Part shown: in pieces, positions 18,003 to 26,810 of the stretch
Layout: each line of letters begins with the position of its first letter
How positions within the stretch are numbered: the first letter of the stretch is position 1
Source: Sphingobacterium nematocida
GTDB taxonomy: Bacteria; Bacteroidota; Bacteroidia; Sphingobacteriales; Sphingobacteriaceae
Direction of reading: 5' to 3'
DNA length: 64,000 nt
Assembly: GCF_900168125.1 (NCBI RefSeq)
Contig: NZ_FUZF01000005.1
Span: forward strand, 144,875-208,874
The notes under the pieces: model-generated
Seen by the model: only the letters and a program-made list of their open reading frames with translations
Told to the model about the DNA's origin: nothing
Databases searched by the model: none
Made by a program: the position numbers and the translations under genes

Positions 18003-20033
18003 TTACTTTAATAAGCCTGCTCTTTTTAATAGGGGTTCTACCTGTGGAGCCTGCCCTCTAAACCGTAGATACAGCGTCATAGGGTGCTCGGTACCTCCTT
18101 TGGAAAGGATGTTGTCTTTGAATTTTGTGGCAATTTCTTTGTTGAAAATACCATTTTCCTTGAAGTAGTCAAAGGCGTCTGCATCCAGTACTTCGGCCCA
18201 CTTGTAGCTGTAATAACCGGAAGAATAACCGCCATTGAAAATATGAGAAAAGCTGGGACTCATCGCATTGTCTGCGACATCGGGGTACAGTTGTGTTGAA
18301 GCAAACTGCTCGGTTTCAAAAGCCTTGAGGCTCTTTATGAGGTTTGGATCGCCACCATGCCAGCCCATGTCTAATAAACCAAAGCTGATCTGTCTTACGG
18401 TAGCCATTCCTTCTTGGAAAGAAGCGGATTCTTTTATTTTCTCGACCAATTCCATCGGTATATTCTCTCCGGTCTCATAATGCTTGGCAAATAGTGCAAG
18501 CGCTTCTTTTTCGTAGCACCAGTTCTCCATAATTTGGCTCGGCAGCTCCACAAAATCCCAGTATACCGAAGTGCCGGAAAGGCTGGGGTAAGTGGTATCG
18601 GCCAACATGCCGTGTAACGCATGTCCAAATTCATGAAATAAAGTGGTAACCTCTTGAAATGTCAATAGGGAAGGTTTGGATGGTGTCGGTCGCGTAAAGT
18701 TACAGACGATAGATACATGTGGACGTTCTTGTATGCCTTGATACTGGTACTGCGGCTTGAAAGAGGTCATCCACGCACCGTTGCGTTTACCCTTGCGGGG
18801 GAAGAAATCGGTGTAAAATATAGATACGAGTTCTCCGTCATCATTGGTCACTTCAAAGGTTTGAACCTCTTCGTGGTACTTGTCGATTGTAGTTATCTCT
18901 TTGAAATGTAACCCGTACAAAAGCCTTGCTGTTTCGTAAGCGCCCTCCAGTACTTTTTCAAGCTGAAAGTAGGGTTTTAACTTTTCGTCATCCAGATTGA
19001 ATCGCTCTTGCTTTAGCTTCTCGGCATAGTATGCACCATCCCATTTTTGCAACTGGGTGATTCCATCTGTTTTCTTTGCGAAATCCGTAAGTTCCTGAAA
19101 CTCGCGCTCTGCTGCCGGTTTTGCTTTTTCTAATAAATCTTGTAGAAACTCCTTTACTTTGTCGGGAGACTGCGCCATACGCTCTTCTAGAACGAAGTGA
19201 GCGTGCGTGGCATAGCCCAAAAGCTGTGCCCGTCTAAAACGTAATTGCGCTATTTTAAGGACATTACTTTCATTGTTGTATTCATTGTTCTGAAACGCTT
19301 TGCGTCCTGCTGCAAGGGCTAATTCCTGACGTAGCGCTCTGTTGTCGGCATAGGTCATAAATGGAATATAACTCGGGTAATCCAGCGTGAATAACCAACC
19401 CTCTTTTTCTTGGCTTTCTGCCAGAGCTTTGGCGGCTTCAATGACGCCTTCTGGTAGACCGGATAAATCGGATTCCTCTTCGATTAGGAGCTGGTAAGCA
19501 TTGGTCTCCGCAAGAACATTTTCGCCAAATTTTAGCTTTATCACAGCGAGCTCTGCATCGATTTGACGTAGTTCCTCTTTGTCTCCATCTTGAAGTAAAG
19601 CACCGTTGCGTACAAAATCTTTGTATGATTTTTCCAATAGGGTATGCTGCTCTGGTGTGAGACTGAGATTGTCCTGCTGTTCATACACCTCCTGGATGCG
19701 TTTGAACAGGTCAAAATTTAGTGTGATATCATTGCCCAAAGCCGAAAGCTTAGGTGCTACTTCCTGAGCTATTTTTTCCAGCTCATCGTTGGTCTCGGCA
19801 GAATGTAGATTGAAAAATATATTGGAAAGACGATCAAGGGTCATCCCTGAAAAAGCCATCGCTTCTAAAGTATTGACGAAGCTAGCGGGCTCGGGGTTGT
19901 TGACGATGGCATCGATCTCGTCTTTTGTCTTTTGTATGGCCTCTTCAAAGGCTAGAATATACTCCTCGGTATTGATTTTTGAAAAAGGCGCTGTATTGTA
20001 CAGCGTATCAAATTTGCGCGTTAGTATTGACAT
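18003..20033 (-). CDS. M3-family oligopeptidase (peptidyl-dipeptidase Dcp/PrlC type)
   Basis: The zinc site HEFGHALHGML is at residues 467-471 and onward, with the downstream helix containing ENWCYE, both as in thimet-type M3 peptidases. The protein has 676 residues from the ATG at 20033. A longer frame to 20075 would start inside the trpB terminator hairpin (20048-20084), so the shorter start is right. There is no signal peptide, so it is cytosolic or loosely located; it would break down short peptides. Dcp and PrlC cannot be told apart by eye. Confidence 0.92.
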   Translation of the reverse strand: MSILTRKFDTLYNTAPFSKINTEEYILAFEEAIQKTKDEIDAIVNNPEPASFVNTLEAMAFSGMTLDRLSNIFFNLHSAETNDELEKIAQEVAPKLSALGNDITLNFDLFKRIQEVYEQQDNLSLTPEQHTLLEKSYKDFVRNGALLQDGDKEELRQIDAELAVIKLKFGENVLAETNAYQLLIEEESDLSGLPEGVIEAAKALAESQEKEGWLFTLDYPSYIPFMTYADNRALRQELALAAGRKAFQNNEYNNESNVLKIAQLRFRRAQLLGYATHAHFVLEERMAQSPDKVKEFLQDLLEKAKPAAEREFQELTDFAKKTDGITQLQKWDGAYYAEKLKQERFNLDDEKLKPYFQLEKVLEGAYETARLLYGLHFKEITTIDKYHEEVQTFEVTNDDGELVSIFYTDFFPRKGKRNGAWMTSFKPQYQYQGIQERPHVSIVCNFTRPTPSKPSLLTFQEVTTLFHEFGHALHGMLADTTYPSLSGTSVYWDFVELPSQIMENWCYEKEALALFAKHYETGENIPMELVEKIKESASFQEGMATVRQISFGLLDMGWHGGDPNLIKSLKAFETEQFASTQLYPDVADNAMSPSFSHIFNGGYSSGYYSYKWAEVLDADAFDYFKENGIFNKEIATKFKDNILSKGGTEHPMTLYLRFRGQAPQVEPLLKRAGLLK

Positions 20034-20047
20034 GGGTGTAAAGTTAA

Positions 20048-20084
20048 CAAATATTTGTGCGGATTCTATCCGCACAAATATTTG
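20048..20084 (-). terminator. Terminator of trpB
   Basis: A perfect 16-bp stem with a TTCTA loop (GCGGATTCTATCCGC core) lies nine bases past the trpB stop codon. It also shows that the M3 peptidase start must be downstream of it. Confidence 0.85.
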
Positions 20085-20092
20085 AAAAGCTA

Positions 20093-21268
20093 TTACATTT
20101 CGCGCTCTACGTCTTTGTCTCCTCTTCCGGATACGTTGACGATAGCTAATGCGTTTTTGTCTTTTAGTAATTTAATAGCCAATGCTACTGCATGCGCACT
20201 CTCGATGGCTGTGGTGATGCCTTCTAGACGTGATAATAGTTTGTAGGCATCGATGGCTTCTTGATCGGTCACCGGATAATACTGCGCACGGTTGGTATCT
20301 TTGAGATAAGCATGCTGTGGCGATATTCCCGGATAATCTAATCCGGCAGCGATGGATTTGGAAGCGATCGGTTGGCCGTTGTCGTCGACCAAACAATAAG
20401 AACGTGTACCTTGAAATACGGTTGGCTTGCCGAAAGAAAGTGTAGCGGCAGTATTGGGGTAAGTCCCATCTCCACCTCCTTCTGCTCCGTGGATAGCCAC
20501 ATCATTGTCTTCCAAAAAGCCTGAAAAAAGACCTATGGCATTAGACCCTCCGCCTACGGAAGCGAATATGCTATCGGGAAGACGTCCTTCAAAGGCTAAA
20601 ATTTGTTGCTTTGCTTCTTGGCCAATAACGGACTGAAAGTAACCTACCATTTTGGGGTACGGATGCGGCCCTACATGCGAACCTAAAAGGTAATATGCCG
20701 TTGGATTTTCGATGTAATAACCCAATGCAGCATCCACAGCGTCTTTTAAAGTCTTACTGCCCAGTTCGGTAGCGATAACTTCTGCTCCCAATAAGCGCAT
20801 ACGGCGGACGTTGAGCGCTTGGCGTTGGACATCTATCGCACCCATAAATACCTTACAGGGAATATTTAACAGAGCTGCTGCCGTGGCGGTAGCCACGCCG
20901 TGCTGACCGGCACCGGTCTCGGCGATGATCTCTTTGGCGCCCATCTTTTTAGCTAGTAGTATCTGACCGATAGCATTGTTGATTTTGTGGGATCCGGTGT
21001 GATTGAGGTCTTCGCGTTTGAGGTATATCGTAGAACCTACGTAAGCACTTAGGTTTTTAGCATGAAATAGTGCTGAAGGTCTGCCTACGTAATTTTTTAA
21101 GAGTTGGATAAACTCCTCATTGAATTCCGATTTTTGAGCTTCGTTGTCAAAAAAAGCTGCAAGTTCCTGCAGTTGTTTTTCGAGTACAGGTGGGATGTAA
21201 GATCCACCATATTCGCCGTAGTTGCCTTGGTAGGCAAGCATGGATGGGTTAGGTTTGACTTCGATCAT
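20093..21268 (-). CDS. trpB: Tryptophan synthase beta-chain-like protein, stand-alone
   Basis: The protein has 391 residues. The PLP lysine is K95 in NHTGSHKINNAIGQ; the catalytic Glu is E117 in AETGAGQHG; the phosphate loop GGGSNA lies at 238-243. It would make tryptophan from indole and serine. No trpA or other trp gene lies next to it, and some usually conserved stretches differ: LGSHVGPHPYP, and AEGGGDGTYP where most TrpB have a GxG or GHG run. It may be a second, TrpA-independent TrpB used for indole salvage. If it is the only trpB in the genome, it is simply displaced from the operon. Confidence 0.85.
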   Translation of the reverse strand: MIEVKPNPSMLAYQGNYGEYGGSYIPPVLEKQLQELAAFFDNEAQKSEFNEEFIQLLKNYVGRPSALFHAKNLSAYVGSTIYLKREDLNHTGSHKINNAIGQILLAKKMGAKEIIAETGAGQHGVATATAAALLNIPCKVFMGAIDVQRQALNVRRMRLLGAEVIATELGSKTLKDAVDAALGYYIENPTAYYLLGSHVGPHPYPKMVGYFQSVIGQEAKQQILAFEGRLPDSIFASVGGGSNAIGLFSGFLEDNDVAIHGAEGGGDGTYPNTAATLSFGKPTVFQGTRSYCLVDDNGQPIASKSIAAGLDYPGISPQHAYLKDTNRAQYYPVTDQEAIDAYKLLSRLEGITTAIESAHAVALAIKLLKDKNALAIVNVSGRGDKDVEREM

Positions 21269-21391
21269 TGTGATTTGCTGTTAATTAATTGAAGTCTAAA
21301 CATAAAAAAAATATAGCGAATAAACAAGATAGAAACGGCATAGTATGGTGTTAACGGGACCTAATAGTGGAGCTGAGACCGTGATAAATAA

Positions 21392-21435
21392 AGGGCTTCT
21401 ACAGTGAATTATTGATAATTCCTGTAGAAAGCCCT
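21392..21435 (-). terminator. Terminator of hmp
   Basis: The arms AGGGCTTCTACAG and CTGTAGAAAGCCCT pair with one bulged base; on the minus strand TTTATTTATC follows. It sits 31 bp past the hmp stop codon. Confidence 0.8.
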
Positions 21436-21465
21436 AATTATAGTTAGTGATTAGTTAGAAACGTG

Positions 21466-22674
21466 TTAGTTTAATTGTAGAGAGGCTGGACCAAACTCTT
21501 CAAAATGTATCGCATCCTGAGATACTCCATTGGCTATCAGGTATTCGTAATGTTTACGGATAAATGGTGCCGGACCACAAATATAGTAATCAGCTTGAGT
21601 TCCCAAAATTTCATTTTTCAATACATCTAATTCGACACGGCCCGGGTAGCTATTTTCCGCCGGAGCAGCTGTATCCTCGTAGAAAATATGTTGATTGAGC
21701 TGCTGGTAAATGCTACTTATCTCGGCTAGTCTATCTTTGAATGCGTGCACCTGCTCGCTACGACAGCCGTGAATCCAGGTTACGGGAGCATGATCTGCCT
21801 GTGGACGGGAAACAATATCTTCCAACATGGATAGTAGGGGAGTCTGACCTACACCGCCGCTGATGAATATTTTGTGTGATTGTCCTTGCTTATTCAGAAC
21901 GAATGAACCAGCCGGAGCTGTTAATTCGACACGATCTCCTTTTTGAATATGGTCGTGCAGACGGTTACTGATCATACCGTCTGGATGTTGACTGCCTGCT
22001 TCTCGTTTTACCGAGATACGATAGTACTTGCCGTTTGGTGAACAGGAGATACTGTACTGGCGAGGTTGAAGTAGATTTAACTCGGGAAGAAACAACCGAA
22101 GGCTGATAAATTGTCCTGGAAGGTAGTCGGCGACCTCTCCACCATCGGAAGGATATAGATAGAATGAGGTGATCTCTGTCGATTCTTTAACTTTCTCATG
22201 GACAATAAATGAACGCCAACCTGTCCAACCTCCTTTTTTGGAGGTCTGTGTATCATAGATTTTTTGTTCGTGACCGCTCATGATACTAGCGAGTTGCTGA
22301 TAAGCTAGTGTCCATGCCTCTAATAAAGCTGGACTGGCGGATTCGCCCAGTACCTCGGAAATGGAGGCAATTAAATGCTTACCTACAATCGCATAATGTT
22401 CTGGACGGATATCCAAACTGGTATGTTTTTGACCGATGTGATCGACAGCGGGCATTAAAGCGACCGGATTTTCAATATGTTCGGCATAAGCGAGTACAGC
22501 TAGGGCTAAAGCAGTCTGCTGTTTGCTGTTTTGTTGATTGCCCATATTAAACACATGTTTTAACTCTGGATTGTGCTCAAACATACGTTTGTAAAAATGG
22601 GTTGTCAATAGTACACCATGTTCACGTAGTATGGGGGCGGTGCTTTTTACCAGTTGTATTTGTTCTGATGTCAT
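21466..22674 (-). CDS. hmp: Flavohaemoprotein, nitric oxide dioxygenase
   Basis: The protein has 402 residues in three domains: a globin (about 1-140) with FNMGNQQN and the proximal haem histidine H84 in GQKHTSLDI; an FAD domain (about 150-260) with RQYSIS; and an NAD domain with GGVGQTPLLSML and YICGPAPFI. It turns NO and O2 into nitrate using NADH in the cytoplasm. Two copies of a 20-bp motif lie in its upstream gap, and an Rrf2 regulator is encoded just before it, which fits NO-controlled expression. Confidence 0.96.
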   Translation of the reverse strand: MTSEQIQLVKSTAPILREHGVLLTTHFYKRMFEHNPELKHVFNMGNQQNSKQQTALALAVLAYAEHIENPVALMPAVDHIGQKHTSLDIRPEHYAIVGKHLIASISEVLGESASPALLEAWTLAYQQLASIMSGHEQKIYDTQTSKKGGWTGWRSFIVHEKVKESTEITSFYLYPSDGGEVADYLPGQFISLRLFLPELNLLQPRQYSISCSPNGKYYRISVKREAGSQHPDGMISNRLHDHIQKGDRVELTAPAGSFVLNKQGQSHKIFISGGVGQTPLLSMLEDIVSRPQADHAPVTWIHGCRSEQVHAFKDRLAEISSIYQQLNQHIFYEDTAAPAENSYPGRVELDVLKNEILGTQADYYICGPAPFIRKHYEYLIANGVSQDAIHFEEFGPASLQLN

Positions 22675-22691
22675 AGTATATAAAAATTATT

Positions 22692-22753
22692 AAAGGATAT
22701 TTTTGTCTTCTATTTGAATGCTTCTTATTCTATACCGGATGTTTTTGTCTTTT
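22692..22753 (-). promoter_or_regulatory. Two copies of a putative Rrf2 operator upstream of hmp
   Basis: The 20-bp units at 22692-22711 (AAAGGATATTTTTGTCTTCT) and 22734-22753 (ACCGGATGTTTTTGTCTTTT) start 42 bp apart, four helical turns. A third copy (AAAAGATGAAAATGTCTTTT) lies before the cupin gene. The shared pattern is GATR-4 A/T-TGTCTT, an imperfect dyad. Recurrence only at the two promoters of this cluster suggests binding by the Rrf2 protein encoded between them. Confidence 0.6.
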
Positions 22754-22768
22754 ATTTAATCAAAAAAA

Positions 22769-23206
22769 CTATTTGTTGAGTGTGAGTGCCCCAGTTAAGA
22801 GATCTTGGTTAAACTCGCCTATGCTTGTATTGTAAAGCATGTGGGTCAACTGGTTTCTTACTTTTTTGAATTCGTTGTGAAGGGGACATGGGTTGCTTTC
22901 GGAGCAATAGCTTAATCCCATCCCGCAGCCGGTGAATATTTCATCGCCCTCTAAACAGGTGATAATATCAGCTAGTGGTCTGTTCATGCCATTCGGTTCA
23001 ATATAGAACCCGCCATGCGGCCCCTTGATGGAGGATACAATTCCTCCTTTACTGAGTTTTTGTAGGATTTTGGCTAAAAAATGCTCGGGCGAATTGATGT
23101 TTTCGGCAATCTCTTTAATACCAGGACGGCTGCTATCGGTAGAGTGGCTGGCAATGTAAAAAACTGCCCGCATCGCATACTCACATGTTTTTGAAAATAG
23201 CCCCAT
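22769..23206 (-). CDS. Rrf2-family regulator with probable Fe-S cluster (NsrR-like)
   Basis: The protein has 145 residues. The winged-helix part (about 1-75) contains EYAMRAVFYIAS and GPHGGFYI, typical of Rrf2. Cys94, Cys101 and Cys107 form a C-x6-C-x5-C set in the loop where NsrR and IscR bind an Fe-S cluster. Lying between a cupin gene (5 bp upstream) and hmp, it is most simply an NO-sensing repressor of this cluster. It is named NsrR-like by context only. Confidence 0.88.
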   Translation of the reverse strand: MGLFSKTCEYAMRAVFYIASHSTDSSRPGIKEIAENINSPEHFLAKILQKLSKGGIVSSIKGPHGGFYIEPNGMNRPLADIITCLEGDEIFTGCGMGLSYCSESNPCPLHNEFKKVRNQLTHMLYNTSIGEFNQDLLTGALTLNK

Positions 23207-23211
23207 TTTGA

Positions 23212-23556
23212 TTAATTGCCTTTTACCGCTTGTTGTACACGTTCTACCTGATCTCCTTTGTATAAAGATAACCTTACGATGCTGTTTACGGATGCTTTAA
23301 GGTCATGGACGACATTGCTTTCGAGGCTGATAAGGGAGCCTTTGGGTAAGTCATGACGCTGGTTGTCTACACCAAAATCTATAAAACCATCTACCACTTC
23401 AATAACAATAGGATAAGGAGCTTTGTGCGCTTTCATTTCCTGCCCTTCGCGAAATACAATACGTATTTCTTTGCTATAATCGTTGTTGATCAATACTTGC
23501 GCCGAAGGATGATTTTCGGCGTAGCTGATGTTTGTTAGTAGTGATGTAATCTCCAT
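23212..23556 (-). CDS. Small cupin-domain protein in the NO-response cluster
   Basis: The protein has 114 residues from the ATG at 23556. A longer frame from 23595 would overlap the promoter (TACCTTTG at 23593-23600), so it is not used. The sequence AHKAPYPIVIEVVDGFIDFG followed by LPKGSLISLESNVVHDL is a single cupin barrel with few metal ligands (one His in each motif). Similar cupins accompany Rrf2 and hmp genes in Bacteroidota; the reaction or ligand is unknown. Confidence 0.8.
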   Translation of the reverse strand: MEITSLLTNISYAENHPSAQVLINNDYSKEIRIVFREGQEMKAHKAPYPIVIEVVDGFIDFGVDNQRHDLPKGSLISLESNVVHDLKASVNSIVRLSLYKGDQVERVQQAVKGN

Positions 23557-23592
23557 AACGTTAAATTTCCCTTTAAGGGTTATTCCTTGGGT

Positions 23593-23633
23593 CAAAGGTA
23601 GTGATTATTTAATAAAAGATGAAAATGTCTTTT
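23593..23633 (-). promoter_or_regulatory. Promoter of the cupin-rrf2 operon with overlapping operator
   Basis: On the minus strand TACCTTTG (23593-23600) matches the TAnnTTTG -7 consensus exactly. The third copy of the 20-bp motif (23614-23633) falls on the -33 region, so a protein bound there would block this promoter. The motif also faces the divergent oxidoreductase gene. Confidence 0.6.
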
Positions 23634-23681
23634 ATTATTTTGCCCGTAATTTCGTATACTAGCATATATATAGCCAATAGA

Positions 23682-24530
23682 ATGACAATGGAAAAGGTAG
23701 GATTTATAGGTTTAGGAAATATGGGATATCCCATGGCGAAGAATTTGGAAAGAGCAGGTTTTCCACTCTCGGTATATAATAGAACAGCAGCCAGGGCTTC
23801 GGCCTTCGCCGCTCAATCGACGATATCGCCTAACGTAGAAACGTTGGTGAGGAAAAACGATGTCATCTTTACTATGTTGACAAACGATGAGGCCGTAGCA
23901 GTAGTATATGATATCATCGTAAAGCAGGAAATCGCTGGTAAATTATTCGTGGATATGAGTACAATCTCGCAAAAACGAAGCCAGGAACTAGCAGCGACAT
24001 TGCGTAGCAAGGGGGCTGCCTTTGTAGATGCACCTGTAGCCGGAAGTACGGTGCCCGCAGCAGAGGGAACACTAATAATTATTGCTGGAGGTGAGGCAGC
24101 GGATATCGTGCGTGCCAAGCCTTATTTTGAAAAGATGGGTAAGCTAACAAAGCATGTGGGAGGTAATGGACAGGGAATAGCCGCGAAGCTCGCTATTAAT
24201 TATTTTCTATCAACGTTATATCAGGGATTAGCGGAGACGGTTCTTTTTTCAGAGAGCCTGGGCATATCGAGGACGGATATGCTAGAGATTATTAATGAGA
24301 GTGCAAGCGGGAGTGGCGCGACTAAGGTAAAGACTCCGCTTCTGGTAAATGAAGATTATAAAGCTGCATTTGCGTTGGATCTGATGTTGAAGGATGTATT
24401 GTTGGCACAGGAGGCTGGGGCCGATTATCCATTGACCAAGCCGCTGATTGAAACCTATAGTACAGCTCAGAAAGAAGGGTTTGGCGAACAGGATGTAATA
24501 GCGGTTATTAATTATTTGCGAAAAAAATAG
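23682..24530 (+). CDS. NAD-dependent beta-hydroxyacid dehydrogenase (3-hydroxyisobutyrate dehydrogenase family)
   Basis: The protein has about 282 residues. The start is ATG 23682 or 23688, directly before VGFIGLGNMGYPMAKNL; the longer frame from 23619 would cover the operator. The Rossmann motif GLGNMG, the substrate loop DAPVAGSTVPAAEGTL and the catalytic Lys in GNGQGIAAKLAINYF mark this family (3-hydroxyisobutyrate, tartronate semialdehyde or glyoxylate reductases). The next gene starts 12 bp downstream, so they are probably co-transcribed. Confidence 0.9.
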   Translation: MTMEKVGFIGLGNMGYPMAKNLERAGFPLSVYNRTAARASAFAAQSTISPNVETLVRKNDVIFTMLTNDEAVAVVYDIIVKQEIAGKLFVDMSTISQKRSQELAATLRSKGAAFVDAPVAGSTVPAAEGTLIIIAGGEAADIVRAKPYFEKMGKLTKHVGGNGQGIAAKLAINYFLSTLYQGLAETVLFSESLGISRTDMLEIINESASGSGATKVKTPLLVNEDYKAAFALDLMLKDVLLAQEAGADYPLTKPLIETYSTAQKEGFGEQDVIAVINYLRKK

Positions 24531-24542
24531 GCTTCGACATCA

Positions 24543-26048
24543 ATGAAAATATTTACAGCTCAACAAATGAAGGTAGTGGACCGGGAGACGGCAAATCAGC
24601 AGTGTATCTCGAGTTTTCAATTGATGGAACGTGCTGGCGGGGCCTTGCTGTCAGCGTTGAGCCGTAGATTTGTGTTGTCAAAGCAGCGCTTTGTGATCTT
24701 CTGTGGAAAAGGAAATAACGGCGGTGATGGATTAGTACTCGCGCAGTATTTGCGGCAACAGCAAGCCCGAGTAACGGTGTATCTCCTGGAGTCTGATTCG
24801 TATTCGAAGGATAATATAGAGGCGCAGAAGCGTAATCCAGCTTCACTGATTCAGAAGTTTTTGTTGGATGGAAAATTGGATATTCCAGCCGATGCGGTAA
24901 TATTGGATTGTCTATTTGGATGTGGTTTAAAGGGAGTACTGGATGTTACGTGGAACGCTGTCGTACAGGTAATCAATAGTTCAGGGTGTAGAGTGATAGC
25001 TGTGGATATACCGTCAGGATTGCTGTCTGATAGCCCTACTCCAAAGGATGCAGCCGTCGTATATGCGGATGAAGTACTGACGTTTCATAGTCCGAAGCTA
25101 GCCCTGCTCATGCCAGATAATCAAGCATTTTTTGCGTCTTTTGAGGTGTTGGACATCAACCTTAGCAAAGATGCTACAGATGCAACCGATTCTCCTTATT
25201 TGTTCGTGACTAAGGAGGATGTTAAGACGTTTTATAAGAAACGTAAAAAGTTTGACCATAAAGGTGTATTCGGTCATGCGCTTATTATTGGGGGAAGCCA
25301 TGGTAAGATGGGAGCGGTACAATTGGCTGCAAAGGCTGCACTGCGATCGGGATGTGGCCTACTGTCGACGTATGTCCCAGAATGTGGCTATCCTATTATC
25401 CAAATAGCAGTGCCGGAAGCAATGGTAATTACGGATGTACAGACAGATTTGATTTCTTCACTGCCCGCTGTGATGAACTACCAAGCGGTAGGTATTGGTG
25501 TAGGAATGGGAACAGACGAAAAGACGAAGGGTGCTTTTCGTGAATTTTTGTTGGCATCACAGCATACTTCTCTGGTACTGGATGCTGATGCCTTGAATAT
25601 ATTGGCGGAGGAGCCTGATCTGTTATCAAAAACTCCACGATATAGTATACTTACACCACACCCCAAGGAACTGAAGAGAATCATTGGAGAATGGGATAAC
25701 GACTGGCATAAAATCGAAAAAGCCAAACTGCTGGCTGTAGAATACGAGCTGTGTATATTGATCAAAGGTGCCAATAGTGTCGTTATCTTACCTAATGGAA
25801 TGGTTTATTTCAATAGCACTGGAAATGTAGGTATGGCTACAGGTGGTAGTGGTGATGTGCTTACGGGAATACTGACGGCATTGGTCGGTCAAGGATATAC
25901 AGCAGCTGATGCTTTGATAATGGGGGTATACCTACATGGTAGAGCTGCAGATATTGCGGTGCAGAAATTTGGAACTTATAGTTTATTGCCCTCGGATATT
26001 ATTGTTTCTTTGCCGCAGGCTTTTTTGGAACTGGAAAAGGAAGCGTAA
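24543..26048 (+). CDS. nnr: Bifunctional NAD(P)HX epimerase/dehydratase
   Basis: The protein has 501 residues. The N-terminal YjeF_N epimerase domain (about 1-210) contains FCGKGNNGGDGLV, and the C-terminal ADP-dependent dehydratase domain (about 225-500) has GHALIIGGSHGKMGA and GNVGMATGGSGDVLTGI. The enzyme repairs hydrated NADH and NADPH in the cytoplasm. The fusion and length are as usual in bacteria. It ends two bases from the convergent GNAT gene. Confidence 0.95.
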   Translation: MKIFTAQQMKVVDRETANQQCISSFQLMERAGGALLSALSRRFVLSKQRFVIFCGKGNNGGDGLVLAQYLRQQQARVTVYLLESDSYSKDNIEAQKRNPASLIQKFLLDGKLDIPADAVILDCLFGCGLKGVLDVTWNAVVQVINSSGCRVIAVDIPSGLLSDSPTPKDAAVVYADEVLTFHSPKLALLMPDNQAFFASFEVLDINLSKDATDATDSPYLFVTKEDVKTFYKKRKKFDHKGVFGHALIIGGSHGKMGAVQLAAKAALRSGCGLLSTYVPECGYPIIQIAVPEAMVITDVQTDLISSLPAVMNYQAVGIGVGMGTDEKTKGAFREFLLASQHTSLVLDADALNILAEEPDLLSKTPRYSILTPHPKELKRIIGEWDNDWHKIEKAKLLAVEYELCILIKGANSVVILPNGMVYFNSTGNVGMATGGSGDVLTGILTALVGQGYTAADALIMGVYLHGRAADIAVQKFGTYSLLPSDIIVSLPQAFLELEKEA

Positions 26049-26050
26049 AC

Positions 26051-26575
26051 TTATTCCATAAACTCTTTTGGGTAGACCACTGTGCCTGACTTATTCTGAA
26101 GTGCATTTTCGGTAAGACCTATGACCATACAGTTTTCTTCAGGTACCTCAAAAGGAAGAATGATACCATAATCTATGGCCTTCTTGTAGCCAAATATTGG
26201 ATAGTATGTTTCGTGTCCCAATACGATGATCGTGTCAAAACCTAGTGCTTGAGCTTTGCTGTGTGCATGTCGTATTAGACTACTGCCGATACCTTGCTTT
26301 TGATAATGCGGGTGGACGGCCACAGGCGCTAAGGCGAGGGCATCCATAGTCGTCGAATCGTTGATAATTTGAATTTTTGACAAAAGGAGATAGCCGATAA
26401 TCTGCCCATCGATTTCTGCAATAAAGGAGAGTTCTGGAATAAAGTCTTTTGATTTGCGCAGTCGATCTACTAGATAGTGTTCCTGATGGTCACTGTGTGG
26501 CTCCGATGCAAAGGCGATACGGATCAAATCAAATACTGCCGCATAATCTTGGGGCGTCTCCTGTCTGATGTTCAT
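26051..26575 (-). CDS. GNAT-family N-acetyltransferase
   Basis: The protein has 174 residues from the ATG at 26575. The start is supported by a -7 box only five bases upstream, which rules out the longer frame to 26611. The acetyl-CoA loop is in VHPHYQKQGIGSSLIRHAHSKA, and the C-terminal part reads VLGHETYYPIFGYKKA, which resembles the YhbS-type subgroup. The substrate is unknown. Confidence 0.88.
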   Translation of the reverse strand: MNIRQETPQDYAAVFDLIRIAFASEPHSDHQEHYLVDRLRKSKDFIPELSFIAEIDGQIIGYLLLSKIQIINDSTTMDALALAPVAVHPHYQKQGIGSSLIRHAHSKAQALGFDTIIVLGHETYYPIFGYKKAIDYGIILPFEVPEENCMVIGLTENALQNKSGTVVYPKEFME

Positions 26576-26580
26576 ATGTA

Positions 26581-26588
26581 CAAACCTA
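26581..26588 (-). promoter_or_regulatory. -7 box of the GNAT gene (leaderless or near-leaderless)
   Basis: On the minus strand TAGGTTTG matches TAnnTTTG exactly and ends five bases before the start codon. Transcription would begin at or very near the ATG. Confidence 0.5.
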
Positions 26589-26761
26589 CATAAATTCGCC
26601 TTTACAAGCAATGTAATTGCGTCGTGATATAAAAGCGAGTTTTGTAGCTCTCCTCATCTATTTGTAGCGGAAATACAGCGGATGAAATTTTATTATTCTC
26701 GTAGCCGCTTAATAATCAAAATTTATTGTAGATATTCTTAATGAATGTAAACCATTTTAGT

Positions 26762-26769
26762 TAAGTTTG
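26762..26769 (+). promoter_or_regulatory. -7 box upstream of the DUF5916 gene
   Basis: TAAGTTTG matches the Bacteroidota consensus and lies 41 bp before the start codon. No convincing -33 element was seen. Confidence 0.45.
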
Positions 26770-26810
26770 GAATATCGTAATCTCAACCTAATCAAAACGA
26801 TAAACCATTC

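Noticed and set aside
20034..20075. Longer start for the M3 peptidase
   Set aside because: The extension would be encoded by the trpB terminator hairpin and adds no known domain part.
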